From: Streptomyces diastatochromogenes
GTDB lineage: Bacteria > Actinomycetota > Actinomycetes > Streptomycetales > Streptomycetaceae
Assembly (NCBI GenBank): GCA_026913215.1
Contig: JAPTYK010000001.1
Span: 3,658,001-3,722,000 of the forward strand
Direction: 5' to 3'
Length of the DNA: 64,000 bases
Shown piece after piece: positions 1-8,714 of this stretch. Made by a program: the position numbers and the translations under genes. The stretch's first letter is position 1; every line of letters starts with the position of its first letter. Below the pieces are notes generated by a model, which was not told where the DNA came from, ran no database searches, and saw only the letters and a list, made by a program, of their open reading frames with translations.

Positions 1-538
1 AGTGCGCGTTCGCCGTCGAGGGTGAAGGGGCCCCGGTCCAGGAGGAGTTCGGTACGGGCGGGCGCCGCGGTGTCCGGGGCGTCCACCGAGCGGACCAGGA
101 ACCACTGGGGGCAGGCGGCGAAGGCGGCGAGGCCCATGCGGCCGGTCGTCAGGAAGACGCGGTCGCCGAGGGTGGACAGGACCCCGGCCGCCTCCTCCAG
201 GGAGGCCACCGACCGCCAGTCGTCGCCGTCGACCGGGACCCAACCCGGGCGGCGCAGGGCCAGCAGGGGAACATGGGCGGTGGCGGCCGCACGGGCCGCG
301 TTGAAGCTGATCCGCTCGGCGAAGGGATGGGTGGCGTCGATGACCGCGTCCACGGCGTGCCCCGCCATCCAGTCCACGAGGCCGTCGACGCCCCCGAACC
401 CGCCGATCCGGACCTCCCCGGCGGGCAGCCGGGGCTCGCCACCCGGCCCGCGAGGGAGCTGGTGACCCGGACCCGGTCGTGGAGCAGCCCGGCGAGGGCG
501 CGGGCCTCGGTGGTCCCGCCGAGAATGAGTACGTGCAC
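1..538 (-). CDS. cobK: Precorrin-6A reductase, 3' end outside window
   Basis: NAD(P)H-dependent reduction of precorrin-6A in corrin-ring synthesis, a soluble cytoplasmic enzyme. The N-terminus (VHVLILGGTTEARALAGLL) is the Rossmann-type GGTxEAR signature of CobK/CbiJ, followed by the typical SSLAGRVA. Start is GTG at 536-538 with AAGGGG upstream on the minus strand. Near 430-436 the frame shifts. Restoring one C in a CCC run recovers a continuous CobK sequence (SPRLPAGEVRIGGFGGVDG, then a DATHPFA-type motif), so the break looks like a sequence error. The gene runs off the left edge. It is head to head with cbiD, with only 12 bases between start codons. Confidence 0.85.
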
Positions 539-550
539 AGGAGCCCCTTC

Positions 551-1676
551 GTGAGTACAGGCGGCGGGCGCGAGGCCCAACTCAAGCACACCGGCCTCCG
601 TCCGGGCTGGACGACCGGTGCCTGCGCGACGGCGGCCACGACCGCCGCGTACACCGCGCTGCTGACCGGCGACTTCCCCGACCCGGTGACGATCACGCTG
701 CCGAAGGGCCAGACGCCGGCCTTCGCGCTGACCGCCGAGTCCCTGACGGCCGGTGCCGCCATGGCCGCCGTCGTCAAGGACGCCGGCGACGACCCGGACG
801 TCACCCACGGGGCCGTGATCCGCTCGACGGTACGGCTCCTGCCGCCCGGCTCCGGCGTCGTCTTCCGGGCCGGCGAGGGCGTCGGGACCGTCACCCTGCC
901 CGGTCTGCCCCTGGAGGTGGGCGAGCCCGCGATCAACCCCGTGCCCCGGCAGCTCATGCGCGCGCACGTCGCCGAGGTCGCCGCCCGGCACGGAGGCGGC
1001 GGCGACGTCGAGATCACCGTCTCCGTCGACAACGGCGCCGAGATCGCCCGCTCCACCTGGAACCCCGCATCGGCATCCTCGGCGGCCTGTCCATCCTCGG
1101 CACGACCGGCGTCGTCGTCCCCTACTCCTGCTCCGCCTGGATCGACTCCATCCGCCGGGGCGTCGACGTGGCCCGCGCGGGCGGCCTCACCCACGTCGCG
1201 GGCTGCACGGGCTCGACGTCGGAACGCACGGTGACGACGCTCTACGACCTCCCGGAGATCGCGCTCCTCGACATGGGGGACTTCGCGGGCGCCGTCCTCA
1301 AGTACGTCCGCCGCCACCCCGTCGACCGGCTCACGATCTGCGGCGGCTTCGCCAAGCTCTCCAAGCTCGCCGCCGGGCACCTCGACCTCCACTCGGCCCG
1401 CTCCCAGGTCGACAAGGCCTTCCTCGCCGACCTGGCCCGCACGGGCGGCGCGTCGGACGCCCTCGCCACGGAGATCGCCGGTGCCAACACCGGCCTCGCC
1501 GCCCTCCGCCTCTGCGAGGCCGCCGCCGTCCCCTCGGCGACCTGGTCGCCGCCCGCGCCCGCGACGAGGCCCTCGCCGTGCTGCGCGGAGCACCGGTCGC
1601 GGTGGACGTGATCTGCATCGACCGGGCGGGGACGGTCGTGGGGCGCTCGTCGGTGGCGGGGCCGAAGGGGCCGTGA
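551..1676 (+). CDS. cbiD: Cobalt-precorrin-5B C1-methyltransferase (two frame breaks)
   Basis: CbiD methylates C1 of the corrin ring in the cobalamin pathway. The N-terminus has the family signature GWTTGACATAA. The middle and C-terminus (GGLTHVAGCTGSTSE, FAKLSKLAAGHLDLHS) match the family closely. GTG at 551 has a good AGGAG 7 bases upstream. The reading frame breaks twice, near 1065 and near 1535, and each time adding one C to a C-run restores the expected protein (RIGILGGLSILGTTGVVVPY and PLGDLVAARARDEALAVL). The restored stop is TGA at 1674-1676, giving about 375 residues, normal for the family. It probably works with the cobL/cobM genes 2 kb away. Confidence 0.88.
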
Positions 1677-1689
1677 TCCGGGGGGGCAG

Positions 1690-1966
1690 GCGCGGTGGCC
1701 GCCCGCCAGGGCCCGTGATCCGGGGACAGCGCGGTGGCCTCCCGGCCAGGACCCGTGATCCGGGGACAGACAGCGCGGGCCCGCCCGCCAGGACCCGTGA
1801 TCCGGAGACAGCGCGGTGGCCTCCCGGCCAGGACCCGTGATCCGGAGACAGCACGGTGGCCCGCCCGCCAGGGCCCGTAATCCGGAGACAGCGCGGTGGC
1901 CCGCCCGCGCCAGGACCCGTAATCCGGAGACAGCGCGGTGGCCCGCCCGCCAGGGCCCGTAATCCA
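1690..1966 (+). repeat. Tandem array of about seven 40-bp units
   Basis: Seven imperfect head-to-tail copies of a unit of about 40 bp fill the gap between cbiD and the acetyltransferase gene. Each has a core like CGGTGGCC(C/T)(C/G)CCGCCAGG followed by CCCGTGATCCGGAGACAG. Copies differ by a few substitutions (GTGATCC in the left part, GTAATCC in the right part) and small indels. There are no unique spacers, so this is not CRISPR. Each unit contains GGCC boxes that could pair weakly. No function is evident. Confidence 0.85.
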
Positions 1967-2003
1967 CGCGACAGGGGCCGTGGCGAGCGCCGAGACTCCC
2001 GCC

Positions 2004-2570
2004 ATGACCGACTTCTCGCACAAGCCCACCCTCACCGGCGACCTGGTGACCCTCCGGCCCGTCACCGGGGCGGACGTGCCCGCGCTGTTGCCGCTGTTCG
2101 AGGACGCGGAGGTGACGCGGCTGACCGGCAGCCACCGGCGGTTCGACGAGGCGGAGCTCGTGCGGTGGTACGGCTCGCGGGGCGCGCGGGACGACCGGCT
2201 GGACCTCGCCGTGGTCGAGCGGGCGACCGGGCGGGTCGTCGGCGAGGCCGTCCTCCTGGACTGGGACCCCGCGAACGAGAGCTGCGCCTTCCGGATCGCC
2301 TTCGTCCCCGACGCCGTCGGCCGGGGCCTCGGCACGGAGGCCACCCGCCTGATCGTCGGCCACGGCTTCGAGGCGCTCGGCCTCCACCGCATCTGGCTGG
2401 AGGTCTACGCCTTCAACCCCCGCGCCCGCCGCGCCTACGAGAAGGCCGGCTTCCGCGCGGAGGGCGTCCTGCGGGGCGCGCTGCTGTGGGAGGGGGAGCG
2501 GGTGGACGCGACGGTGATGTCGGTGCTCGCGCCGGAGTGGGCGGCCGCGAACCGTCAGGCCGTCGGGTAG
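2004..2570 (+). CDS. GNAT family N-acetyltransferase (RimJ/RimL type)
   Basis: Intact 188-residue acetyl-CoA-dependent acetyltransferase. It starts MTDFSHKPTLTGDLVTLRPV, has the acetyl-CoA pyrophosphate loop GRGLG at residues 106-110 (preceded by the FRIAFVPDA beta strand), and the closing NPRARRAYEKAGF motif typical of GNAT enzymes that modify N-termini or small amines. ATG at 2004 is chosen because the frame upstream of it runs through the repeat array. The substrate cannot be told from sequence. Its 3' end overlaps the convergent next gene by 16 bp. Confidence 0.85.
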   Translation: MTDFSHKPTLTGDLVTLRPVTGADVPALLPLFEDAEVTRLTGSHRRFDEAELVRWYGSRGARDDRLDLAVVERATGRVVGEAVLLDWDPANESCAFRIAFVPDAVGRGLGTEATRLIVGHGFEALGLHRIWLEVYAFNPRARRAYEKAGFRAEGVLRGALLWEGERVDATVMSVLAPEWAAANRQAVG

Positions 2571-3235
2571 CCGATCTCCGCGATGTCCTCGGCGAGGTCG
2601 GCGAGCGTCACGGCCGGGTTGAGGGCGGAGATCAGCTCGGGGGTGAGGGGGCGCAGGGCCAGGACGTGGCGTACGGCCTCCGGGGCGACGGGGGTCTCGT
2701 AGTAGTCCGACGCCCATGCGGCGTAGGCCTCCGGTGTCCGGTCGACGAGCAGGTGGAGGAGACGGCCGGAGCCGTCGGGGTCCTCGCGGTCGTCGCCCGC
2801 GTCGGGGTACTCGACCGTGCCCGTGTGCCAGGCCGTGTCGGCAGGCTCGCGCCACAGGCAGGCCGTGGTCACGTGCACCCCGTCCTCGTCCGTGAAGGCG
2901 GGTTCCGTCAGGTACTCGCCGAAGGCCTCCGGCACCCCGTCGAGCACTCCCGGCCAGGTCTGCCCGTCCGCGAGGGGTCCGAACGGGCTCAGCATCGACT
3001 CGTGGGCGAAGACGCGCGCGAACGCTCCCGCCGGGGAGAGGACGATCGTGTACTCGTCGCCCTGGCCGTCCTTCATGGACGCCAGCTGCTCGGTCTCCGA
3101 CCAGTGCGCGTCGAAGGAGTAGGAGCGGTCCTCCCACTCGGGGCTGAGGACGGCGTCCAGCATCGCGAGCCCCCGGGAGTGGTCGCGCAGTTCCTCGATG
3201 CCCGGCAGCGTCCGGGCCACGTCGTAAACGGTCAC
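2555..3235 (-). CDS. Conserved Streptomyces protein of unknown function
   Basis: About 226 residues, starting VTVYDVARTLPGIEELRDHS from GTG 3233-3235. The nearby ATG is out of frame. It is acidic and soluble, with no signal peptide, membrane segment or repeat, and has a Trp/Asp-rich middle (LSPEWEDRSYSFDAHW). I recall similar proteins in other streptomycetes with no known function. The frame is unbroken. It converges on the GNAT gene (16-bp overlap) and is divergent from the bL37 gene. Confidence 0.7.
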   Translation of the reverse strand: MTVYDVARTLPGIEELRDHSRGLAMLDAVLSPEWEDRSYSFDAHWSETEQLASMKDGQGDEYTIVLSPAGAFARVFAHESMLSPFGPLADGQTWPGVLDGVPEAFGEYLTEPAFTDEDGVHVTTACLWREPADTAWHTGTVEYPDAGDDREDPDGSGRLLHLLVDRTPEAYAAWASDYYETPVAPEAVRHVLALRPLTPELISALNPAVTLADLAEDIAEIGYPTA

Positions 3236-3330
3236 CGCACCATTGAAGACCCTGGCACCGACATGCGGCCCCCCGGCCCCGAACCTAGGCTGGCCACGGC
3301 AGCATCCCCGACCGAGAGGGAGTCCGTCCC

Positions 3331-3405
3331 ATGGCGAAGCGCGGCAACAAGAAGCGGGCCCGCAAGAAGAAGAAGGCGAACCACGGCAAGCGGCCCAACG
3401 CCTGA
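3331..3405 (+). CDS. Large ribosomal subunit protein bL37
   Basis: A 24-residue, extremely basic peptide: MAKRGNKKRARKKKK followed by ANHGKRPNA. Length, the MAKRG start and the ANHGKRPNA ending agree with the small protein bL37 seen in mycobacterial 50S structures (from memory). GAGAGGGAG lies about 10 bases before the ATG. The ORF is too short for most gene callers and stands alone between two minus-strand genes. I infer it binds 23S rRNA as in mycobacteria. If it is not bL37 it is an unassigned basic peptide. Confidence 0.78.
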   Translation: MAKRGNKKRARKKKKANHGKRPNA

Positions 3406-3432
3406 GGCGCCGGACCGCCGGGGCCGGGACCG

Positions 3433-4182
3433 TCAGCAGGCGTGGCGGTCCCGGGCCGGGTCGTACAGGTGGCTGTCGCGGAACTCCGAGGCGGCGAGGG
3501 TGCGGCCCACGATGATGACGGCCGTCTTGGTGATGCCGGCTTCCCTCACCTGGGCGGCGATGTCCTCCAGCGTGCCCCGCAGGACCACCTCGTCGGGGCG
3601 GCTGGCCATGGCGACGACGGCGGCCGGGCAGTCCGCGCCGTAGTGCGGGACCAGCTCGGAGACGATGCGGTCGACGTACCGCGCGCCGAGGTGGAGGACG
3701 AGCAGGGCGCCGCTGCGGCCGAGGGTGGCGAGGTCCTCGCCCTCCGGCATGGGGGTGGCCTGCTGGGCGATGCGGGTGAGGATGACCGTCTGGCCGACGG
3801 TGGGGACGGTGAGCTCCCGCTTCAGGGCCGCCGCAGCCGCCGCGAAGGCGGGGACGCCGGGCACGACCTCGTACGGGATGCCCGCCGCGTCGAGCCGCCG
3901 CATCTGCTCGGCGACCGCGCTGAACACCGACGGGTCGCCGGAGTGCAGCCGGGCCACGTCCTGTCCGGCCCCGTGGGCGGCGGTGATCTCCGCGAGGATC
4001 TGGTCGAGGTCGAGCTTCGCCGTGTCGACGAGCTTCGCGTCCGGCGGGCACTCGGCGAGGAGCTCGGTGGGGACGAGCGAGCCGGCGTAGAGGCAGACCC
4101 CGCACTTCGCGAGGGTCCGCGCGCCGCGCACGGTGATGAGGTCGGCCGCGCCGGGGCCCGCGCCGATGAAGTAGACGGTCAT
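3433..4182 (-). CDS. cobM: Precorrin-4 C11-methyltransferase
   Basis: S-adenosylmethionine-dependent methylation of C11 in the corrin ring. Intact, 249 residues, the normal size. The N-terminal MTVYFIGAGPGAADLITVRG is the tetrapyrrole methylase signature. LHSGDPSVFSAVAEQMRRL is the second conserved loop and YEVVPGVPAFAAAAAAL the third, which together favour CobM/CbiF. The ATG overlaps the cobL stop by 4 bases (ATGA), so the two are translationally coupled, with cobL upstream. Confidence 0.93.
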   Translation of the reverse strand: MTVYFIGAGPGAADLITVRGARTLAKCGVCLYAGSLVPTELLAECPPDAKLVDTAKLDLDQILAEITAAHGAGQDVARLHSGDPSVFSAVAEQMRRLDAAGIPYEVVPGVPAFAAAAAALKRELTVPTVGQTVILTRIAQQATPMPEGEDLATLGRSGALLVLHLGARYVDRIVSELVPHYGADCPAAVVAMASRPDEVVLRGTLEDIAAQVREAGITKTAVIIVGRTLAASEFRDSHLYDPARDRHAC

Positions 4183-5415
4183 GAGTCGGTAGAACCCTTC
4201 GTTACGGACCACTGGGTGACGGGCATGGCCTGGCGCCAGCCGGTGAAGCCGCCGACGGGCACGGCGGTGGCGACGGCGAGCCGGATCAGTTCGCCGCCGT
4301 GGCGGCCGTACCACCGGGCGAGCAGCGCCTCGGACTCCAGCGTCACCGTGTTGGCGACGAGCCTCCCGCCGGGCGGCAGGGCCTCCCAGCAGGTGTCGAG
4401 GAGGCCGGGGCGGTGAGGCCGCCGCCGATGAAGATCGCGTCGGGGGCCGGGAGTCCGGCCAGCGAGGCGGGCGCGGGGCCCGTGACGACCTCCAGGGCGG
4501 GCACTCCCAGCGCGTCGGCGTTGCGCGTGATGCGGGCGGCCCGTTCCGGGGACTTCTCGACGGCGATCGCCCGGCAGGAGCGGTGGGTCCGCATCCATTC
4601 GACGCCGATGGAGCCGGAGCCGCCGCCGACGTCCCAGAGGAGTTCGCCGGGGGCGGGGGCGAGGGCGGCGAGGGTGGCGGCGCGCACGTACCGCTTGGTG
4701 AGCTGGCCGTCGTGCTCGTACGCCTCGTCCGGGAGTCCCGGCGCGGCGCCGAGCCGGAGGGCGTCGGGGTCGCGCACGCAGTCGAGGGCGAGGACGTTGA
4801 GGGCGTCGGTGCGCTCGTGGGGCCAGTCGGCGGCGGTTCCGTCGAGGATCCGCTCGGCGGGGCCGCCGAGCTGTTCGAGGACCCGGATCCGGTGCCGCCC
4901 CAGCCGCCCGTACGGAGCAGGTCCGCGACCCGCGCGGCCGTCCCGGGACCCTCGCTGAGGACGAGGAGGCGGCGGCCGTCGTGGAGGGCGGCGGAGAGCG
5001 CCGCGAGGGGCCGGGCGACGAGCGAGACCGTCTCGGTGGCCTCCAGGGGCCAGCCGAGGCGGGCGCAGGCGTACGAGACGGAGGACGGGTGCGGGTGGAC
5101 GCGCAGGCGGTCGGCGCCGACGCCCCGCTCTCCGCGAGGGTGCGGGCGATGCCGTGGAAGCTGGGGTCGCCGCTGGCGAGGACGGCGACCGCGCGGCCCT
5201 CGTGGGCGGCGAGGAGGCCGGGGACGGCGGGGCGGAGCGGGAGGGCCAGGCGATCCGCTCGCCGGGGCAGTCCCCGGCGGGGAGCAGGTCCAGCTGGCGG
5301 GGCCGCCGATGAGGACCTCGGCGGCGCGCAGGACGCGGCGGGAGCTCTCGGGGAGCCCGTCCCAGCCGTCCGCGCCGATTCCGACGACCGACACCACCGA
5401 TATCGCAGCGTTCAC
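4179..5415 (-). CDS. cobL: Precorrin-6B methyltransferase/decarboxylase, CbiE-CbiT fusion (several frame breaks)
   Basis: CobL methylates C5 and C15 and decarboxylates the acetate side chain of precorrin-6B. The N-terminal half is a CbiE tetrapyrrole methylase (VVSVVGIGADGWDGLPESS; later HPHPSSVSYACARLGWPLEA). The C-terminal half is CbiT, with the SAM-binding LLWDVGGGSGSIGVEWMR and PDAIFIGGGLTAP. Start is GTG at 5413-5415. At least five single-base frame changes are needed to read it through, near 5304, 5250-5150, 4890 and 4410, all in C/G-runs. The restored length of about 412 residues is normal, so I treat it as one functional gene with sequence errors. Its stop overlaps the cobM start. Confidence 0.85.
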
Positions 5416-5447
5416 GTCGGGGACTCTACGTGAGGCCTGGTCGGGGC

Positions 5448-5591
5448 CTACTTCTGGGCGTTCTGGCCGACGTAGAAGAGGAGCCAGACGAAGCCGGCGA
5501 AGGCGTGCGTGGCGAAGACGTACACGAAGACGCGGAGCATCACGCCCCGCTCCTTCCAGCGTTCGCTGTCGTGCGCCTTCTCGTCGGTCAT
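5448..5591 (-). CDS. Small single-pass membrane protein, DUF6126-like
   Basis: Forty-seven residues: a charged N-terminus (MTDEKAHDSERWKERGV), then one hydrophobic segment (VFVYVFATHAFAGFVWLLFYV, residues about 21-41) and a short QNAQK tail. The pattern SERWKER plus a Phe-rich helix matches the small actinobacterial DUF6126 family as I remember it. Function is unknown. It lies 32 bases upstream of cobL in the same direction and could share its transcript. Confidence 0.65.
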   Translation of the reverse strand: MTDEKAHDSERWKERGVMLRVFVYVFATHAFAGFVWLLFYVGQNAQK

Positions 5592-5645
5592 GCCCTCCAG
5601 AGTACGGGTCGGAATAGAGAGGGGGGTCGCGTCGTTGGATCGGAT

Positions 5646-5661
5646 AGTTTAAGCTTCAACC
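5646..5661. promoter_or_regulatory. Candidate palindromic operator before the flavin monooxygenase
   Basis: GTTTAAGCTTCAAC (5647-5660) is a 14-base palindrome with one mismatch, in an AT-rich patch 30 bases before the monooxygenase start. Its half-site GTTGAAG resembles MarR-type operators, and a related element sits before the pirin gene at 42245. Binding by such a regulator is inference. No marR gene is in the window. Confidence 0.4.
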
Positions 5662-5690
5662 ACCAATCAGGAACGCGAGAGGTGAGCACG

Positions 5691-6779
5691 ATGCAGTTCG
5701 GGATCTTCACCGTCGGCGACGTGACGACCGACCCCACGACCGGCCGCACCCCCTCCGAGCACGAGCGCATCAAGAACACCGTCGCGATCGCGCTCAAGGC
5801 CGAGGAGGTCGGACTCGACGTCTTCGCGACCGGCGAGCACCACAACCCGCCGTTCGTCCCGTCGTCCCCGACGACCCTCCTCGGGCACATAGCCGCCCGC
5901 ACGGAGAACCTGATCCTCTCCACCTCGACCACCCTGATCACCACCAACGACCCGGTGAAGATCGCCGAGGACTACGCCACCCTCCAGCACCTCGCCGACG
6001 GCCGCGTCGACCTGATGATGGGCCGCGGCAACACCGGCCCGGTCTACCCGTGGTTCGGCCAGGACATCCGCCAGGGCATCCCGCTCGCCATCGAGAACTA
6101 CGCGCTGCTCCACAAGCTGTGGCGGGAGGACGTGGTCGACTGGGAGGGCAAGTTCCGCAGCGCCCTCCAGGGCTTCACGTCCACCCCGCGCCCGCTCGAC
6201 GGCGTCCCGCCGTTCGTCTGGCACGGCTCCATCCGCTCCCCCGAGATCGCCGAACAGGCCGCCTACTACGGCGACGGCTTCTTCGCGAACCACATCTTCT
6301 GGCCCAAGCAGCACACCGAGAAGATGGTCCGGCTCTACCGCCAGCGGTACGCGCACTACGGCCACGGCACGGAGGAGCAGGCCATCGTCGGCCTCGGCGG
6401 CCAGGTCTTCGTCCGGAAGAACTCGCAGGACGCGGTACGGGAGTTCCGCCCGTACTTCGACAACGCGCCGGTCTACGGCCACGGCCCCTCCCTGGAGGAG
6501 TTCAGCCGCGAGACCCCGCTGACCGTCGGCTCCCCGCAGGAGATCATCGAGCGCACCCTGTCCTTCCGCGACTACGTGGGCGACTACCAGCGCCAGCTGT
6601 TCCTCGTCGACCACGCGGGCCTTCCGCTGAAGACGGTCCTGGAGCAGCTCGACATCCTCGGCGAGGAGGTCGTCCCGGTCCTGCGCAAGGAGTTCGCCAA
6701 CCTGCGGCCCGCCGGCGTCCCGGAGACCGCCCCCCTCCACCCCGCCGTCCTCGCGTCGAACGCCTCGAAGGAGATCTGA
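5691..6779 (+). CDS. Luciferase-like flavin-dependent monooxygenase (LLM class)
   Basis: Intact, 362 residues, an FMNH2-dependent monooxygenase of the bacterial luciferase fold. It starts MQFGIFTVGDV and carries the family landmarks GLDVFATGEHH, LSTSTTLITTNDPVKIAEDYATL, DLMMGRGNTGPVYPWFG and SPEIAEQAAYYGDGFFANHI. ATG 5691 is preferred over an in-frame GTG at 5682 because GAGAGG lies at normal spacing only for the ATG. The FMN reductase starts 4 bases after its stop, so the pair probably forms a two-component system of monooxygenase plus flavin donor (CE1758/CE1759-like families). The substrate is unknown. Confidence 0.88.
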   Translation: MQFGIFTVGDVTTDPTTGRTPSEHERIKNTVAIALKAEEVGLDVFATGEHHNPPFVPSSPTTLLGHIAARTENLILSTSTTLITTNDPVKIAEDYATLQHLADGRVDLMMGRGNTGPVYPWFGQDIRQGIPLAIENYALLHKLWREDVVDWEGKFRSALQGFTSTPRPLDGVPPFVWHGSIRSPEIAEQAAYYGDGFFANHIFWPKQHTEKMVRLYRQRYAHYGHGTEEQAIVGLGGQVFVRKNSQDAVREFRPYFDNAPVYGHGPSLEEFSRETPLTVGSPQEIIERTLSFRDYVGDYQRQLFLVDHAGLPLKTVLEQLDILGEEVVPVLRKEFANLRPAGVPETAPLHPAVLASNASKEI

Positions 6780-6783
6780 CGCC

Positions 6784-7406
6784 ATGCAGACCCTGAAGCT
6801 GGTCGCCGTCTCGGCCGGCCTGAGCTCCCCCTCCTCCACCCGGCTGCTCGCCGACCGCCTCCTCCAGGCGGCCCGCTACCGGCTGGCCGAGCAGGAGTAC
6901 GCCGTCGACGTCCAGGTCGTCGAACTGCGCGACCTCGCCGTCGACATCGCGAAGAACTTCGTCACGGGCTTCCCCTCGGCGGCCCTGGAGGAAGCGATCG
7001 AGAAGGTGACCTCGGCGGACGGCGTCATCGCCGTCACCCCGTCTTCACCGCCTCCTACAGCGGCCTCTTCAAGTCCTTCTTCGACCTGATCGACCCCACC
7101 GCCCTGGCGGGCACCCCGGTCCTCATCGGCGCCACCGGCGGCACCGCCCGCCACTCCCTCGTCCTCGACCACTCCCTCCGCCCCCTCTTCGCCTACCTCC
7201 GCGCCTCCGTCTCCCCCACCGCCGTCTACGCGGCCTCCGAGGACTGGGGCTCGGGCGGCGACGAGTACACGGAAGGCCTCCCGGCCCGGATCACCCGCGC
7301 GGGCAACGAGTTCGCGGACACCGTCGCGGCCCGCCCCGCCCGGCGCCCCGACGAGGACGAGATCGTCCCCTTCGAGAAGCAGCTCGCCGACCTGCGGCTC
7401 GACTGA
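6784..7406 (+). CDS. NADPH-dependent FMN reductase (one frame break)
   Basis: Flavodoxin-fold reductase that would supply reduced FMN to the preceding monooxygenase. The N-terminus LVAVSAGLSSPSSTRLLADRL has the phosphate-binding SxxSSTR loop. After VIAVTP near 7040 the frame breaks. One extra C gives VFTASYSGLFKSFFDLIDP, the expected flavin-binding segment, then TPVLIGATGGTARHSLVLDH and a normal C-terminus ending at TGA 7404-7406 (about 207 residues). It is 4 bases downstream of the monooxygenase, in one operon. Confidence 0.85.
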
Positions 7407-7459
7407 CCGGCCGACCGGGACGGGGAGCGCCGCTCGGGCTCCCGGCGCATGATGCCCCC

Positions 7460-7834
7460 ATGGACATCAAGCTGGAGCTGATCGGCGTCCCCGTCACCGA
7501 CATCGACCGCGCCAAGGCCTTCTACGAACGGGTCGGCTTCCACGCCGACCACGACGTCACCGTCAGCGAGGACATCCGCTTCGTCCAGATGACCCCGCCC
7601 GGCTCGGCCTGCTCCATCGCCTTCGGCAAGGGCATCACCGAGATGGCCCCGGGGTCACTGGACAACATGCAGGTCGTCGTCACCGACATCGAGGAGGCCC
7701 ACGCGGACCTCACCGCGCGGGGCATCCCGGTCACGGCCATCGACGACCAGCCGTGGGGGTCCTTCGTCTACTTCGCGGACCCCGACGGCAACCGCTGGTC
7801 CGTCCAGCAGACGACCCCGCGCACGGCTGCCTGA
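7460..7834 (+). CDS. VOC family (glyoxalase/bleomycin resistance fold) protein
   Basis: Intact, 124 residues, a single vicinal-oxygen-chelate module pair. The N-terminal IGVPVTDIDRAKAFYERVGF and C-terminal FVYFADPDGNRWSVQQ are the classic beta-alpha-beta-beta-beta signatures. Candidate metal ligands sit in the first and last strands (E in PDGNRW is replaced by W-S), so catalytic activity is uncertain. Such proteins are dioxygenases, isomerases or drug binders. It lies 53 bases after the reductase and could be the third gene of that operon. Confidence 0.85.
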   Translation: MDIKLELIGVPVTDIDRAKAFYERVGFHADHDVTVSEDIRFVQMTPPGSACSIAFGKGITEMAPGSLDNMQVVVTDIEEAHADLTARGIPVTAIDDQPWGSFVYFADPDGNRWSVQQTTPRTAA

Positions 7835-7841
7835 CCGCGCC

Positions 7842-8008
7842 TCACGCCGGCGACAGCAGGCGCACTCCTGGCCCTCGGTGCCGGGCGGTGGCGTCTCGGC
7901 GCGCGGGGGCCCGGGAAGCGAGGCGCAGAGCGCCACGATCACGACCACGCCGAAATTCAGGAACCCGAGCGCCGCTCCGAGCAGGACCCGATCGGCGTAG
8001 GCCGTCAC
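7842..8008 (-). CDS. Small membrane protein, tentative (possible frame break)
   Basis: GTG at 8006-8008 overlaps the stop of the upstream ATP-binding gene (GTGA), which argues for a coupled gene. The product starts VTAYADRVLLGAALGFLNFG and continues into one hydrophobic helix (residues about 9-30). As given, the frame would run antisense into the VOC gene. Adding one C in the run near 7907 gives a stop at 7842-7844, just past the VOC stop. Length about 55 residues. Function unknown. Confidence 0.4.
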
Positions 8009-8469
8009 GGCGCCGCCTCCGGCGGTTCGCCCGACGGCGGGGCGGCGAGCGCGAACCACACGGCCTTGGAGTCCTCGCCGCCCGCGACCGACCACTCGTC
8101 GGCGAGAGCGTCCACGAGCCCGAGTCCGCGTCCCCCGCCGGTCAGCGCGTACGGATCCGCCCAGGCGGGGCGTGGTCGGGGTGCGCCGCCCGGGGCGGAG
8201 TCGTGGACACGCACGGTCACGCGCCCGGCCCCGAGGAGCACCTCGACCGTGATCACCGGCGAGGCCGTGTGCCGGTGCGCGTTCGTGACGAGCTCCGAGG
8301 TGCAGAGCTCGGCCCGCTCCACGAGGCCGCCCCAGCCGCTCTGGAGCAGCAGGTCGACGACCCAGCGCCGGGCGAGGCGGGCCATGGCCGGCAGGTTCGG
8401 ACCGGTGAACCGGTAGGAGGCGGCCTGGGCGGGGGCCGGGGTGGAAGGCCGTAAGGCTGCGGATGTCAT
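8005..8469 (-). CDS. ATP-binding (anti-sigma/HATPase-like) regulatory protein
   Basis: Intact, 154 residues. It has a GHKL-type ATPase fold: CTSELVTNAHRHT is the N-box and GGGRGLGLVDALADEW the G-box. No histidine-phosphotransfer region is present, so it resembles anti-sigma/serine-kinase-like ATPases that accompany XRE/DUF397 genes in streptomycetes (WhiJ/AbaA-type loci). ATG 8467-8469 is chosen over the ATG five codons upstream because GGAGAAG precedes it at good spacing. It is divergent from the XRE gene. Confidence 0.82.
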   Translation of the reverse strand: MTSAALRPSTPAPAQAASYRFTGPNLPAMARLARRWVVDLLLQSGWGGLVERAELCTSELVTNAHRHTASPVITVEVLLGAGRVTVRVHDSAPGGAPRPRPAWADPYALTGGGRGLGLVDALADEWSVAGGEDSKAVWFALAAPPSGEPPEAAP

Positions 8470-8618
8470 TCGTCTTCTCCCCACACGAAGTTGGAGTAGG
8501 TCAGGAGTGCGGGTCCGTGGCTCTGGCCATCTCCCGAGAGACCGTCAAACGGCATGCGGGTGGCTGCACTTCGAACCAGCGCGACCGTTGGCCGCCCACC
8601 CGAAGCTAGGGCACAACG

Positions 8619-8641
8619 TTGGGACGGCGCAACAGTGTGAC
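8619..8641 (+). promoter_or_regulatory. Candidate regulatory motif upstream of the XRE gene
   Basis: GTTGGGACGGCGCAAC overlaps GGCGCAACAGTGTGAC (8626-8641). The second element recurs with 13 of 16 matches on the opposite strand at 9911-9926, before the next transcription unit. A shared binding site for the module's own regulator is inferred. Confidence 0.4.
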
Positions 8642-8714
8642 GGGGGTACCAACCTCAAGAGTGGACCGGTGGGCGGCAAGAGCGGCAGACTCTAGGCACA
8701 CAGGAGGGAGGGCC

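Noticed and set aside
1690..1966. CRISPR array
   Set aside because: Repeats are directly contiguous with no unique spacers of constant length, and no cas genes are present.
4179..5650. Cobalamin riboswitch upstream of the cobL/cobM genes
   Set aside because: Only 32 bases separate cobL from the DUF6126 gene, and I found no B12-box-like sequence or fitting hairpins before either.
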